The notes under the pieces were generated by a model that saw only the letters and a list, made by a program, of their open reading frames with translations, was not told where the DNA came from and did no database searches. This document shows, piece by piece, positions 52,361-61,223 of a stretch of DNA of 64,000 bases. Position numbers and translations under genes: made by a program. Position 1 is the stretch's first letter. Every line of letters begins with the position of its first letter. Source of the stretch: Bradyrhizobium sp. 141 (GTDB lineage: Bacteria; Pseudomonadota; Alphaproteobacteria; Rhizobiales; Xanthobacteraceae); contig NZ_JADPKR010000027.1 of the NCBI RefSeq assembly GCF_023074055.1, positions 1-64,000 on the forward strand. Reading direction: 5' to 3'.

Positions 52361-53287
52361 ATGAGCAGGAACGGAGAAAAGTCGCGAGGCGACCTGTACA
52401 CCCGCATCACGGACCGCATTATCGCCGAGCTCGAACGCGGCGTGCGCCCCTGGGTTCAACCTTGGACCGCCGCGAATAGAGCGGACCGCATCACCCGACC
52501 GCTGCGACACAACGGCCAGCCCTATACGGGCATCAACGTCTTGCTGCTATGGTCAGAAGCCATCGCGCGCGGCTTCTGCTCGCCGATCTGGATGACGTTC
52601 AAGCAGGCCAGCGAACTTGGCGCGTATGTCCGTAAGGGTGAGACCGGCAGCACTGTGGTGTATGCAAGCCGCTTCACCAAAACGGAGACCGACGCTCACG
52701 GCGACGAAATCGAGCGGGATATCCCCTTCCTCAAAGCCTATACCGTCTTCTGCGTCGATCAACTCGATGGCTTGCCCGCGCATTACTACGGTCGGCCGCC
52801 CGTCGTCGCATCAACGATCGAGCGTAACGCGCACGCCGACGCTTTCTTTGCCAACACCGGCGCGATTGTTCGGCATGGCGGCTCGATGGCGTTTTACGCA
52901 CCCTCGTCCGATCACATTCAGATGCCGCCGATCGAAAGTTTCCGCGACGTGGCATCCTATGTTGCCGTCAGAGCCCATGAGACCGTGCACTGGACCGCTC
53001 CTGCTCACCGCGTCAATCGCGATCTCAGCCGTTACGGCAAGGATCGGAGCGAACGCGCGCGCGAAGAATTGATTGCCGAACTCGGGAGCTGCTTCCTCTG
53101 CGCGGATCTCGGGATCTCTCCCGAACTCGACCCGCGGCCGGATCATGCGAGCTACCTCGCGTCGTGGTTGGAGGTCTTGTCATGTGAGAAACGCTTTATC
53201 TTCTCGGCTGCCGCGCATGCGCAACGCGCCGTCGCTTATCTGCACGACCTGCAGCCCAAAGCAGCTGACGTCGAGGAGGCAGCATGA
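52361..53287 (+). CDS. ardC: ArdC-type antirestriction protein (ssDNA-binding N-domain plus zincin-like domain)
   Basis: A 308-residue protein. The N-terminal half has the ArdC/DUF1738 signature (YTRITDRIIAELERGVRPWV, RPLRHNGQPYTGINVLLLW, KGETGSTVVYASRF). The C-terminal half carries the metal-site motif HETVH (AHETVHWTAPAHR, about residues 207-219) and a downstream Glu in ELIAELGSCFLCADLG, giving a zincin-like HExxH...E arrangement. ArdC proteins protect incoming plasmid DNA from restriction and bind single strands. The start at 52361 follows GGAGG; an earlier in-frame ATG lacks a signal. A plasmid-transfer marker. Confidence 0.8.
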   Translation: MSRNGEKSRGDLYTRITDRIIAELERGVRPWVQPWTAANRADRITRPLRHNGQPYTGINVLLLWSEAIARGFCSPIWMTFKQASELGAYVRKGETGSTVVYASRFTKTETDAHGDEIERDIPFLKAYTVFCVDQLDGLPAHYYGRPPVVASTIERNAHADAFFANTGAIVRHGGSMAFYAPSSDHIQMPPIESFRDVASYVAVRAHETVHWTAPAHRVNRDLSRYGKDRSERAREELIAELGSCFLCADLGISPELDPRPDHASYLASWLEVLSCEKRFIFSAAAHAQRAVAYLHDLQPKAADVEEAA

Positions 53288-53946
53288 TGAGTGCACAGCG
53301 TGATTGGCGCCGGCGCTTACCGACCCTCACTTATCCGGCGATCAGCGCAGGGACCGCGGCCCCTTTGCTTGGCCGCCACGTCGAGGCCCCTTTATTCCTC
53401 GTGCTGCGCGACCTGACAGGGATCTCCCTTCGAGGGCGGCCGCCGTTCTGGCTTTGCACAGGTCGTCGGCTTTGCCGAGCAAATCTGGTTCGCGGCCTGC
53501 GGGTTCACTTTGCGGGTCGCGTGATTCTTGACGGCTGAGCAGCGTGCTTACCTTCCGGGTTCGGGCCTCGACCAGCAAGCTTGAGGAATTGCCAGATGTG
53601 TGCGGTGGGCGGTAATGGGTTCTTTCCTCGGTCAAGGTTTCGATGATCGCAGTTCGTGTTCTGGGCCGTTTCTTCCGGCACACCCACATCGTCCTCGATT
53701 GGCATGTCTGACCGAAGGGCGGCGTCGCTTAAGCGCCGCCTCGCTCTTATCCCCGCAACAGCCGGTTACGACTTTCTTCCCCTGGACCGCTGCGCGTCCA
53801 TTCCTCGCGCAAGACAAGAAAGTCGTGCCCTGGCTGCCCTCTACTGCGTGCCGGCCCCTGCGGGGTGCGGGTCGACCGCCTCCGGTCTGTCGCCAGCCAT
53901 CGAGGCCGCGATGGGCGTGGCCCGGAAACTGAAAAAGGACACGACA
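53288..53946. other. Intergenic stretch of about 660 bases without a supported gene
   Basis: No frame on either strand has recognisable composition. The last 180 bases before 53947 resemble the leader upstream of the gene at 51493 in their GC-rich, phrase-like repeats of CCCTGG and CGGCCC, so they may be regulatory leader DNA. Confidence 0.35.
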
Positions 53947-54258
53947 ATGGCGACCATCGGCACCTTCACCTCGACCGGCAACGGCTTCACCGGCACGGTT
54001 CGCACCCTCGCCCTCAATGCCAAAGCCAAGCTAGTGCGGGTCGAGAACCCCTCCGACAAGGGACCACACTTCCGCATCTTCGCCGGTAATGTCGAGCTGG
54101 GAGCGGCTTGGCAGAAGACCGCCAGGGACACCGAGCGTGACTATCTCTCGATCAAGCTGGACGACCCGAGCTTCCCCGCCCCGATCTACGCCACCCTGAT
54201 CGAGGTGGAGAGCCAGGAAGGTCTTCAGCTCATCTGGTCCCGCCCCAGCCGGGACTGA
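53947..54258 (+). CDS. DUF736 family protein
   Basis: A 103-residue protein: [80 protein letters not shown]. It is a compact beta-rich domain almost always found on plasmids and conjugative elements of Rhizobiales. Function unknown. AAGGA precedes the ATG. A stable hairpin follows its stop. It forms a plasmid-backbone group with the ArdC gene and the unknown gene at 51493. Confidence 0.8.
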   Translation: MATIGTFTSTGNGFTGTVRTLALNAKAKLVRVENPSDKGPHFRIFAGNVELGAAWQKTARDTERDYLSIKLDDPSFPAPIYATLIEVESQEGLQLIWSRPSRD

Positions 54259-54270
54259 GGGCCCGCGAGA

Positions 54271-54296
54271 GCGGCCTCGCCAAAAGGCGGGGCCGC
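54271..54296 (+). terminator. Hairpin after the DUF736 gene
   Basis: GCGGCCTCGCC, loop AAAA, GGCGGGGCCGC: an 11-base stem with one G-T pair. There is no T-run after it, so it may act as a stabilising 3' end rather than an intrinsic terminator. Confidence 0.4.
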
Positions 54297-54481
54297 GTCT
54301 GCATTGACAGCAGCAGATGTGCGCATGCTCAGGACCCCAGGCGCGGGTACGTAGCTGTTTAGCTTATCCCTGTGAATCGTCGCATTGCTACGAGGGGATG
54401 AACCGGCCAGTTTGAAACTCGAGGCCAAAGTCGTAGTTGGACTACGATAACGAACATTAATCTAAGCGAGGAGAGTGAGCT

Positions 54482-54625
54482 TTATCGATCCCGCACCAGG
54501 AGCACGATTAGCCGTGCGAGGCCTAGCTCCGCGACGAGATCCTGCGTCGCGTCGGGGTGGCGAGTTGCTCTGCTACCATCCGCCGAGCCGCCCAAACCCC
54601 AGCGAACGCTCGGTTGCTGGCCGGG
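54482..54625 (-). pseudogene. C-terminal remnant of a RHE_PE00001-like protein
   Basis: On the minus strand the pieces RMVAEQLATPTRR and TQDLVAELGLAR align with the end of the intact protein at 55968-57167 (GMIAAELGITPRAAQNLVAELGLREATG). A frame change separates the two pieces, and a TAA follows at 54482-54484. It is a short degraded duplicate, about 1.5 kb from the intact copy, with a toxin-antitoxin pair and a DUF2285 gene between. Confidence 0.45.
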
Positions 54626-54631
54626 CGAGAG

Positions 54632-55135
54632 CTATGTCTTGGGAGCGGCGCGAGCCAGCCGTTGCTTCGCCAAATCTGCGCTCGCCGCCGCGAGCAGGTC
54701 GGTCCAGCTGTCGGGCGGATTGCCGCGATTGAGCATCCTGCGAAAGACCGCGTAGGCGTCGTCTGCGCTCTCATAAGCGCGCAACGTCGTGTCGTCATTG
54801 ACCCAAGCCAGCACTATCACCTTCGCATCCGCGGACTGCTGGTAGCGAAAGAACAGCCGGAACTGCTGCAGGAATTTTGCCCGGAACCAATGCTTGTACG
54901 CATCGCCGAGCGTGCCGCCCTGGCGGTAGGTGTCGCGCGTCGGGTCGCTCGGAATGTCTTCGAACGCGACCTTGAGAACGGCCGCGAGCAGTTTTGTAGC
55001 GCGCTTCTTCTTGTATCCTTGCGGGTCTTTCTTCCGCGCTTTTTCGACGGCGTCGATCATCGCCTCAAGTTGGTCGAGAAACAGCGGGTGTGCGTAGATC
55101 GTCCAGCCGTTGATTTCGAGCGTCTCGTGGCTCAC
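54632..55135 (-). CDS. yhaV: YhaV-type ribonuclease toxin
   Basis: A 167-residue protein matching the RelE-superfamily YhaV toxin: NGWTIYAHPLFLDQLEAMID at the start, RDTYRQGGTLGDAYKHWFRAKFLQQFRLFFRYQQ in the centre (read in two stretches, about 70-103), VIVLAWVNDDTTLRAYES, and YAVFRRML. Basic and aromatic residues of the RNA-cutting face are present. Its ATG overlaps the stop of the antitoxin gene (ATGA), antitoxin first, as usual. It cleaves mRNA when free and supports plasmid maintenance. Appears intact. Confidence 0.85.
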   Translation of the reverse strand: MSHETLEINGWTIYAHPLFLDQLEAMIDAVEKARKKDPQGYKKKRATKLLAAVLKVAFEDIPSDPTRDTYRQGGTLGDAYKHWFRAKFLQQFRLFFRYQQSADAKVIVLAWVNDDTTLRAYESADDAYAVFRRMLNRGNPPDSWTDLLAAASADLAKQRLARAAPKT

Positions 55136-55473
55136 GCCTCGTCGTCCGCAAGCGGCGCGTCGAGATCGACCTTAACGCCCTTGACCAGATCCTTGCCGCG
55201 GGACACGAGTGAGCGCGGCACCGGCCGAATCCGCGACGGTTCTTTCGCCATGTCGCGCGCGAGAAATGAGAGAAACTTGCCGATCACTGGATCGCTATCC
55301 TCGACCTGGGCCACCTTCTTCGCGATCACGACGGTGCCATCCGCAAGCCCGCGAAACACCACCTGATCGCGCTTGCCGAGCGCGAGCATTTTCCGGATTG
55401 CCGCGGGCACGGTCGTCTGGCCACGCTCAGTGATGGTGGCGGGGATTTCGAGAATTTCAGCCGTTTTCGCCAT
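55132..55473 (-). CDS. prlF: PrlF-type (AbrB-fold) antitoxin
   Basis: A 113-residue protein. The N-terminal swapped-hairpin DNA-binding domain reads IPATITERGQTTVPAAIRKML (about 10-30) and VVFRGLADGTVVIAKKV; the C-terminal part (DPVIGKFLSFLARDMAKEPS, PRSLVSRGKDLVKGV) is the toxin-binding region of PrlF/SohA. ATG at 55473 was chosen for CCGGAG six bases upstream; upstream codons do not match the family. An inverted repeat at 55506-55519 is a likely autoregulatory operator. Confidence 0.85.
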   Translation of the reverse strand: MAKTAEILEIPATITERGQTTVPAAIRKMLALGKRDQVVFRGLADGTVVIAKKVAQVEDSDPVIGKFLSFLARDMAKEPSRIRPVPRSLVSRGKDLVKGVKVDLDAPLADDEA

Positions 55474-55505
55474 GGCCGGCTCCGGGGTTGCACACTCTTC
55501 CATGT

Positions 55506-55519
55506 AATGCATTTGCATT
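55506..55519. promoter_or_regulatory. Palindromic operator candidate of prlF-yhaV
   Basis: AATGCA-TT-TGCATT, a perfect inverted repeat, 33 bases upstream of the prlF start in an AT-rich patch. Position fits self-repression by the antitoxin complex. Confidence 0.5.
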
Positions 55520-55679
55520 GTATGTCAAGCCGCCACCGGGCACGATCGGGATACAGCAGCAGCCACGGTGCGCCCGGGATGCCGGTGATGCACCGCGTGG
55601 TGCACATTTGGGATCTATTCGCGGTGCAGCATCTAGCCTACGCTCCGGTCGCCAGAATCTCGTCCGCGAAAGTAGCCCC

Positions 55680-55958
55680 ATGCAGAAGCCCCCGCTTGAC
55701 CCGGATGTCGCCGACGGAGCACCGACCGCCTCCGTTCTGACCGGCTACGACGAAGAGCACCTGGTCACCTACCTGCGCCTGCTCGATGCCGAAGCCGACG
55801 GCGCCGACTGGAAAGAGGTTGCGCGGATCGTGCTGCACCTTGATCCGGCCCAAGAGCCTGATCGTGCCCGCCGCGCCTGGAGATCCCATCTCGCCCGCGC
55901 CCACTGGATGACCGAGCACGGCTATCGGCATCTGCTTTGTGGCGGGGCACCGCACTAA
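55680..55958 (+). CDS. DUF2285 domain protein
   Basis: 92 residues beginning MQKPPLDPDVADGAPTASVL, then TGYDEEHLVTYLRLLDAEAD, DWKEVARIVLHLDPAQEPDR and AWRSHLARAHWMTEHGYRHL. This last segment is the DUF2285 core found at the end of plasmid regulators and alone as a short protein. It probably binds DNA with the helical pair HLARAHWMTEHG. A frequent neighbour of plasmid transfer genes in Rhizobiales. No strong ribosome binding site. Confidence 0.65.
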   Translation: MQKPPLDPDVADGAPTASVLTGYDEEHLVTYLRLLDAEADGADWKEVARIVLHLDPAQEPDRARRAWRSHLARAHWMTEHGYRHLLCGGAPH

Positions 55959-55967
55959 CTGGGCGTC

Positions 55968-57167
55968 CTACAGGATGCCCCACGCCCGATAACGTCCCCG
56001 ACCGGTCGCCTCACGCAGGCCGAGCTCGGCGACGAGGTTTTGGGCGGCGCGAGGCGTGATCCCGAGCTCCGCCGCGATCATGCCGGCCGAAACGATCGGC
56101 CGGGTCAGCACGTAGTCGAGGAGCGCCGGCAGTTTTGAAGTGGCGCGACGGCCGGCGAGCTTGCGGGCGAGCAGGTTTCTGGTCATCAGCCAGCGGTCGT
56201 GGTCCTTGCGGCCGGCCTCGGCCGCGGCCGCCATCGCCTCGAGCTGCACCGCGAGCCGCGCTGCGGCGTCGCGCGGCCGCCGGCGCTCACGCGAGATGCT
56301 TTTCAGCCCGGCATGCAGGCACGGCAGATGCCAGCGTGTCTTGCCGCGCGCGCGCAACACGCCAGCTGCGAGCAGGCGGCCGAGCCAAGGCGTGTGCTCG
56401 AGCGGTTCGATCGCGTCCCAGGCATCCACGGCGATCGCCGCCGCCAGGGTCGGCGGCAGCGTGCGGGTCTCGTCGATAACGGCGCGCCAGTCGTCGAGGC
56501 GACCGCCCTCGTTCCAGTCGGGATCGTAGACGAGGGAATCCCGCTCCGGCCGCGACCGCGCCTCGTCGGCGAGCCTGCGCTCCGCCCTGGCGTTCGCGGC
56601 ATCGACCGCGGCGAAGGCGGCGGTCAGATGGGGATCGGTGTTGATGGCGTCAAGCGGCCCTTCGAAATCCACCTCCTCCCGCTCCGCGTCCTCGTCGACC
56701 CCAAAACTTCCCTCGACTTCCTTCCGGTTGCCCGTCCCCTCCTCTCGCTCGCTCCGTCCGCGGAGGCCAGCGAGCCCGGCAACGGACAGCGCCCAATCGG
56801 GCTTCGCCTCGGCGATGCGCCGACGGGCGCGCAGCACGGCATGAGCCCGGGTCAGCTCGTGGGTCGGGGCGCGGACGTCCATGCCGGCGTCGTGGAGGAC
56901 GAGGTCGTCGAGGTGGACAAGTTCGCCGTCGAGCCACAGACTGGCGCAGGCGTCGGCGAAGTGCATCCGGCTGATCGCGCCGTCGCGTATTGGGCTTTTG
57001 GCCAGCCGCTCGTCGAGGCGGGCGAGCGCATCCTCGGCGACGGTGAGCGGCCCGGCGAGCTGGGCCCAAGGCAGCGGTTCGGGGATTTTGTAGCTGGGCA
57101 GCAAGGTCTTGATAACCTTAACAGGAAGCGGCGCAACGGAAGCTAACATGGCTGTGGCTTCCGTCAT
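55968..57167 (-). CDS. RHE_PE00001-type plasmid protein with C-terminal helix-turn-helix
   Basis: A 399-residue protein often found near repABC on rhizobial plasmids. It contains LPWAQLAGPLTVAEDALARLD, SRMHFADACASLWLDGELVH, LDDLVLHDAGMDVRAPTHEL (a Fic-like N-terminal layout without the catalytic HPFxxGNGR motif), an acidic low-complexity middle (about 130-180) and a winged helix near the end (VSAGMIAAELGITPRAAQNLVAEL). The helix part suggests regulation. The start is uncertain because no strong binding site is seen; MTEATAML is the longest reading. A degraded partial copy lies at 54482. Confidence 0.7.
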   Translation of the reverse strand: MTEATAMLASVAPLPVKVIKTLLPSYKIPEPLPWAQLAGPLTVAEDALARLDERLAKSPIRDGAISRMHFADACASLWLDGELVHLDDLVLHDAGMDVRAPTHELTRAHAVLRARRRIAEAKPDWALSVAGLAGLRGRSEREEGTGNRKEVEGSFGVDEDAEREEVDFEGPLDAINTDPHLTAAFAAVDAANARAERRLADEARSRPERDSLVYDPDWNEGGRLDDWRAVIDETRTLPPTLAAAIAVDAWDAIEPLEHTPWLGRLLAAGVLRARGKTRWHLPCLHAGLKSISRERRRPRDAAARLAVQLEAMAAAAEAGRKDHDRWLMTRNLLARKLAGRRATSKLPALLDYVLTRPIVSAGMIAAELGITPRAAQNLVAELGLREATGRGRYRAWGIL

Positions 57168-57379
57168 AGCGAGGCCTGTTCCCGGCCAGCTCTCCTAATC
57201 GAAACCACCGCTTATCGATGGTGTTGGGAAATCGCGTTTCCAGGCCCCTGAGGTCGACCAAAGGTCGTCCCTCCTCCTCTGGTGCGGGGGAGCCTGTTCT
57301 TCCCGGATGCTCTGTCATCTCGAGTGCCCGCTTGGCGCCAACTATGATAGGCTGGCGTTGCGATGTCGAGGTGAAACGC

Positions 57380-57613
57380 ATGAACGAGTTTAGGCGAATT
57401 ACGCAAGATCCTGCCTTGATGGGCGGGAAACCCTGCATACGTGGCCAGCGCGTTACCGTCGGCATGATCGTCGGCCAGATCGGCGCGGGCCGCAGCATCG
57501 ATGCGCTGCTTGCCGACTATCCCTATCTCGCGCGCGAGGACGTGCTTGAGGCCTTGCGCTACGCCGCCTGGCGGGCCGAGGAGCGCGAGGTCGATCTGCA
57601 GCACGCATCCTGA
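57380..57613 (+). CDS. DUF433 antitoxin
   Basis: 77 residues: RRITQDPALMGGKPCIRGQR, VTVGMIVGQIGAGRSIDALL and YPYLAREDVLEALRYAAWRA. This is the DUF433 helix-turn-helix domain, which pairs with DUF5615 PIN-like toxins. ATG with GAGGTG upstream. It overlaps the toxin gene by one base (TGATG). Probably a repressor of its own operon and an inhibitor of the toxin. Confidence 0.8.
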   Translation: MNEFRRITQDPALMGGKPCIRGQRVTVGMIVGQIGAGRSIDALLADYPYLAREDVLEALRYAAWRAEEREVDLQHAS

Positions 57614-57981
57614 TGCGATTCCTGATCGACATGAACCTGTCGCCGAGCTGGGTTTCTTTCCTTCAGAACGCGGGGTTCGAAGCGGTGCATTGGTCGGCGG
57701 TGGGTGCGGTGGACGCGTCTGATCGCACGCTGATGCAATGGGCGGCCGGGCACGATCATGTAGTGGTGACCAACGACCTCGATTTTTCGACGATCCTTGC
57801 CGCGACGCAGCGCCGCAAGCCGAGCGTCATCCAGATTCGGGCCGATTTGCTGACGCCAGTGGCGATCGGCAGCGCCGTGCTCCGTGCAATCGCACAAACC
57901 GAGCGCGAGCTCGCCGAAGGCGCCTTGATCTCCATCGATCTCGACCGGGCGCGGGTGCGTATCCTCCCGCTCGGGTCGTAA
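57613..57981 (+). CDS. DUF5615 PIN-like toxin
   Basis: 122 residues. MRFLIDMNLSPSWVSFLQNA carries the first Asp of the PIN fold; HVVVTNDLDFSTILAATQRR carries the Asp pair; and the end DRARVRILPLGS is typical. It is the expected toxin partner of the DUF433 protein just upstream. Such proteins are presumed RNases; the catalytic acids are visible, but activity is not proven for this group. Confidence 0.8.
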   Translation: MRFLIDMNLSPSWVSFLQNAGFEAVHWSAVGAVDASDRTLMQWAAGHDHVVVTNDLDFSTILAATQRRKPSVIQIRADLLTPVAIGSAVLRAIAQTERELAEGALISIDLDRARVRILPLGS

Positions 57982-58260
57982 ATTTGATGACAGGGGCGGA
58001 AATCAACCCGCAGAATCGGCGATTCTGGCGCCAAGGCACCTGCAAATCCCGTCCGCCCAGGCCCCGGATGGATGAGAGACGACCACCCCAGCCCCCTCCC
58101 CTTCCGCTGTTTTTTCGGTTGGCGCCGGTCATCTGCGCGGACGCGATCGAGATCAGGCGTCGTCGAATAGACCGTCACTAAGTACCTTATCGGCCCCCCC
58201 CCCGCGCATTGCTGCGGGCACGCAGCTTCCGGCCAAAGTCGACACCAACATCAAGCAGAG

Positions 58261-58464
58261 TCACCCCGGCATCGTCGAGCTCGGCGTTGCTTCCTCGTAC
58301 AGGCTGTCGCGGAACGCCTTGTCGGCAGGTTTGCCGTTTTGCGGATTGACCTTTGTCCTCAAATCGCGACAAAACTGGACGCCTAGGTCGACTAGGGACG
58401 GCCTGCCCTGCTCGCGCTCATGGGCCAGCGCGTCGGTTTCCGGCTTCTTGATATGGAAGGCCAT
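58261..58464 (-). CDS. VapB-like antitoxin, possibly shortened
   Basis: 67 residues, GGAGGAG upstream. The opening MAFHIKKPETDALAHE is the swapped-hairpin start of VapB antitoxins of the MxLxIKDPE type, but it is joined directly to SLVDLGVQFCRDLRTKVNPQ and ADKAFRDSLYEE, the usual C-terminal toxin-binding part, without the middle helices. An internal deletion is likely. No VapC toxin follows on this strand, so it is probably an orphan or remnant. Confidence 0.5.
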   Translation of the reverse strand: MAFHIKKPETDALAHEREQGRPSLVDLGVQFCRDLRTKVNPQNGKPADKAFRDSLYEEATPSSTMPG

Positions 58465-58539
58465 GAGGCGCTCCTCCAGCGCGTATCGTGTATCCTTATA
58501 CAACATTCCGGATGCATCTCGTGAAGGCCGAGGATTCTC

Positions 58540-59717
58540 GCCAAATCTGATGGAGAAGTTCATAAGAAGTCGGCGGAGGCACCTAAATTATTATGGTTAA
58601 CGTTCTATGAGCGCCACCCTCTTCGCATTCCCGATGCAGCCTCAATCGAGGCCGTTCTGGCAGGGCTAGATCCCGCCTCGGCCGACGCGGATCTCATGCC
58701 CGCACTCACCGCGGCCTTTCCGTTTCGATTTCAGCCTAGCCCGCGTCGACGATGATTACTGGCGCGACACCCGATCGGTCATTCGACCCGACTGCACCCG
58801 AGTCGGGGAGCTGCGGCAGTGGATGACGGCCGAGCTCGTCAAAGATTGCGGGGATATCAAGGCGCTCTGGACGCGCCTGAGAGACACTGATCTGCAGATC
58901 ACCGAGTGGCGCGGGACCCGCGCCTTCGTCTTCGCCCCGACCGGATCCGGGGCCGCCGATTATATCCAGATCGCACTTGGACGAGAAATCGAGTGGCGCG
59001 CTGGTCCGATCGTTAATCCGGACTATCGACCTTGGGGCGAAGAGGATCTGCTCGATCCCAGTTGGCCCAGCCAGTCCCTGCCCGAGACGGAGCGGCTCGC
59101 CGGTCCAGTCTACCGCCTGCTCGACCGCGCCGGCGGCGCATTCGTCCATATCCGCAGTTTCCTCGATCGCTGCAGCCGTGTCGAGCGCGAGAAGCGGAAG
59201 GCCAAGCGGCCCGAGATCGAGCGGCGCGTGATCCGTGAAGTCGGCCCTCAGGGAACGCGCGAAACGCCATTCCTCGATGCGGTTCCCGACTGGTTCGAGT
59301 ACGTGCCGCGCGAGGTGCGCTTCATTCAAGACTGGGGGATCGAGCGCCCGTCCCCTGGCGTCTTTGAGCATTTGGGCGCTCGATGTTCGAGATTATAGCC
59401 ACAGGGGCGAGCGCGAAGTCGGTTTCATCCCCCGGCCGCTGAAGCCCCAGAAGGAGCGGCTGCTCATGTCACCGGACGTTTCGGTGCATCTCCTGATGGA
59501 TCGGATTGAGGCCTTGGACAGTGAGGTCGGCCTGTCCTGCGGCTGGTTCTTCCTGATGACCCACGGCCATTGGGTTGATTCCGACATCGGCATGGCGATT
59601 GCGCAAGGCCTGAAGGCGCAGCGCATTCGTCTGCCCGATCCCGACGCTCGTGCTGCTGCGCTAGGCGGATCGAAGCTACGGCTTTTGATGGCGCCGTCCA
59701 TGGACGATCTTAGGTAG
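58540..59717 (+). pseudogene. Plasmid protein of unknown function, split by two frameshifts
   Basis: Three consecutive pieces form one protein of roughly 390 residues. The first reads LLWLTFYERHPLRIPDAASI and EAVLAGLDPASADADLM; after a shift near 58715 comes FSLARVDDDYWRDTRSVIRP with ADYIQIALGREIEWRAGPIV; after another shift near 59380 it continues ALDVRDYSHRGEREVGFIPR, and MSPDVSVHLLMDRIEALDSE to a stop at 59717. The middle has an acidic and Arg-rich segment. I do not recognise the family; the position, just before the parS sites and repA, is typical of plasmid-specific genes. Confidence 0.55.
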
Positions 59718-59752
59718 ACTTCATGAAGGCCGATTCGGCCCAATTCAAGAAA

Positions 59753-59768
59753 GTTGACCGCGGTCAAC
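59753..59768. promoter_or_regulatory. parS site 1 (RepB binding)
   Basis: GTTGACCGCGGTCAAC, a perfect 16-base palindrome, fitting the repABC parS pattern GTT-N4-GC-N4-AAC. It lies 228 bases before repA. Confidence 0.75.
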
Positions 59769-59837
59769 TTTGGCCGGTCTCGCGCGCGAGTTGGCCAGAG
59801 CAAACGGATGAGGGGGCGGGCACGTCGAATCTCCCAA

Positions 59838-59853
59838 GTTGACTGCGGTCAAC
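59838..59853. promoter_or_regulatory. parS site 2 (RepB binding)
   Basis: GTTGACTGCGGTCAAC, one base from the perfect palindrome, 70 bases after site 1. Confidence 0.7.
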
Positions 59854-59996
59854 TTTCCATTCGCATGTGGCAGCCTGAAGTGACCGGTTAAGGATTCGTT
59901 TACCCTTTAATTGTTGCGCGACCGCTCAGAATCGGGCGTAGTAGCTACGCTTTGCGCATGCCCTGCCTCCGAAATTCGTAACTACGCGAGAAAGCC

Positions 59997-61223
59997 GTGG
60001 CCCTGAACGACCAGCAAGCGATGGCGTCAATCCCATCTGCCGCACCCCAGGCGATCCACGATACGATCGCGGCAGACGCGCGGGAACTATCCGCGAAACT
60101 TCACGCCCACCGAACGAAGCTGTTCCCGCCAAAAGCACGCAAGCATCTTCGCCGGTTCACATCTGGCGAAGTCGCTAAACTCGTCGGTATCAATGACGGT
60201 TACCTCCGCCAATTGTCGCTGGAGGGTAGGGGCCCTCAGCCGGACACCAGTCCATCGGGTCGAAGATCGTACACATTCGAGGACATCCAAAGCCTTCGTG
60301 CTTATCTCGACGAATCCGGCAAGGGCGTGCGCCGATACCGACCGCATCGCGTCGCGGGCGAACAGTTGCAAGTCATTGGCGTCGTTAATTTTAAGGGAGG
60401 ATCGGGTAAGACCACCACCGCCGCGCATCTCGCTCAACATCTCACACTGCAGGGCTATCGAGTGCTCGCAATCGATCTCGATCCGCAGGCCTCGCTCTCC
60501 GCGCTGCACGGCTATCAGCCAGAGTTTGACGTCGAAGAGAACGGAACTCTCTACGGCGCCATCCGCTATGACGACGCGCGCCGCGAGCTGAATGAGATCA
60601 TTCGGCAGACTTACTTTTTGGGGCTCGACATTGTTCCCGGCAATATCGAACTGATGGAATTCGAACATGAAACCCCGAAAGCTTTAGCTGCACGCCAGTC
60701 GGGTGACCCGCTTTTCTTCGCCCGCGTTGCGCGTGCCCTCGCCACGGTCCAGGACCGTTACGACGTCGTCGTGATCGATTGTCCGCCTCAACTTGGATTT
60801 CTCACGCTCTCCGCGCTCTGTGCAGCAACCGCAATTCTGATTCCGGTGCATCCGCAAATGCTCGATGTGATGTCGATGTGCCAATTCCTAATCATGACAT
60901 CCGACCTCCTTGCCGTCGTCGCCAAGGCGGGCGGCAACATGAATTACGATTGGATGCGCTATCTCGTCACGCGCTATGAGCCCGGCGATGGACCGCAGGC
61001 CCAAATGGTCGGCTTCATGCGCTCGCTGTTTGGCGACCGCATGGTCACCAATATGATGCTGAAAAGTACGGCGATCTCGGACGCCGGCATCACGAAGCAA
61101 ACGCTCTATGAGGTCAGCCGCGATCAGTTCACACGCGCTACCTACGACCGCGCGATGGAATCGCTGGATAGCGTCAACGGCGAAATCCAAAGCCTTATCC
61201 AGGCTGCATGGGGGAGGGCCTAA
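59997..61223 (+). CDS. repA: RepA, ParA-type plasmid partition ATPase
   Basis: Segregates plasmid copies with RepB and represses the operon. The 408-residue protein has an N-terminal DNA-binding region (FTSGEVAKLVGINDGYLRQL, about 55-74) and the ParA ATPase part: deviant Walker A in VVNFKGGSGKTTTAAHLAQH (about 128-147), VLAIDLDPQASL, DVVVIDCPPQLGF (Walker B region), and VLTRY-like strands (MRYLVTRYEPGD). Length and order are those of repABC RepA. The GTG at 59997 gives the full form; an ATG lies 24 bases later. It overlaps repB by one base. Confidence 0.9.
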   Translation: MALNDQQAMASIPSAAPQAIHDTIAADARELSAKLHAHRTKLFPPKARKHLRRFTSGEVAKLVGINDGYLRQLSLEGRGPQPDTSPSGRRSYTFEDIQSLRAYLDESGKGVRRYRPHRVAGEQLQVIGVVNFKGGSGKTTTAAHLAQHLTLQGYRVLAIDLDPQASLSALHGYQPEFDVEENGTLYGAIRYDDARRELNEIIRQTYFLGLDIVPGNIELMEFEHETPKALAARQSGDPLFFARVARALATVQDRYDVVVIDCPPQLGFLTLSALCAATAILIPVHPQMLDVMSMCQFLIMTSDLLAVVAKAGGNMNYDWMRYLVTRYEPGDGPQAQMVGFMRSLFGDRMVTNMMLKSTAISDAGITKQTLYEVSRDQFTRATYDRAMESLDSVNGEIQSLIQAAWGRA

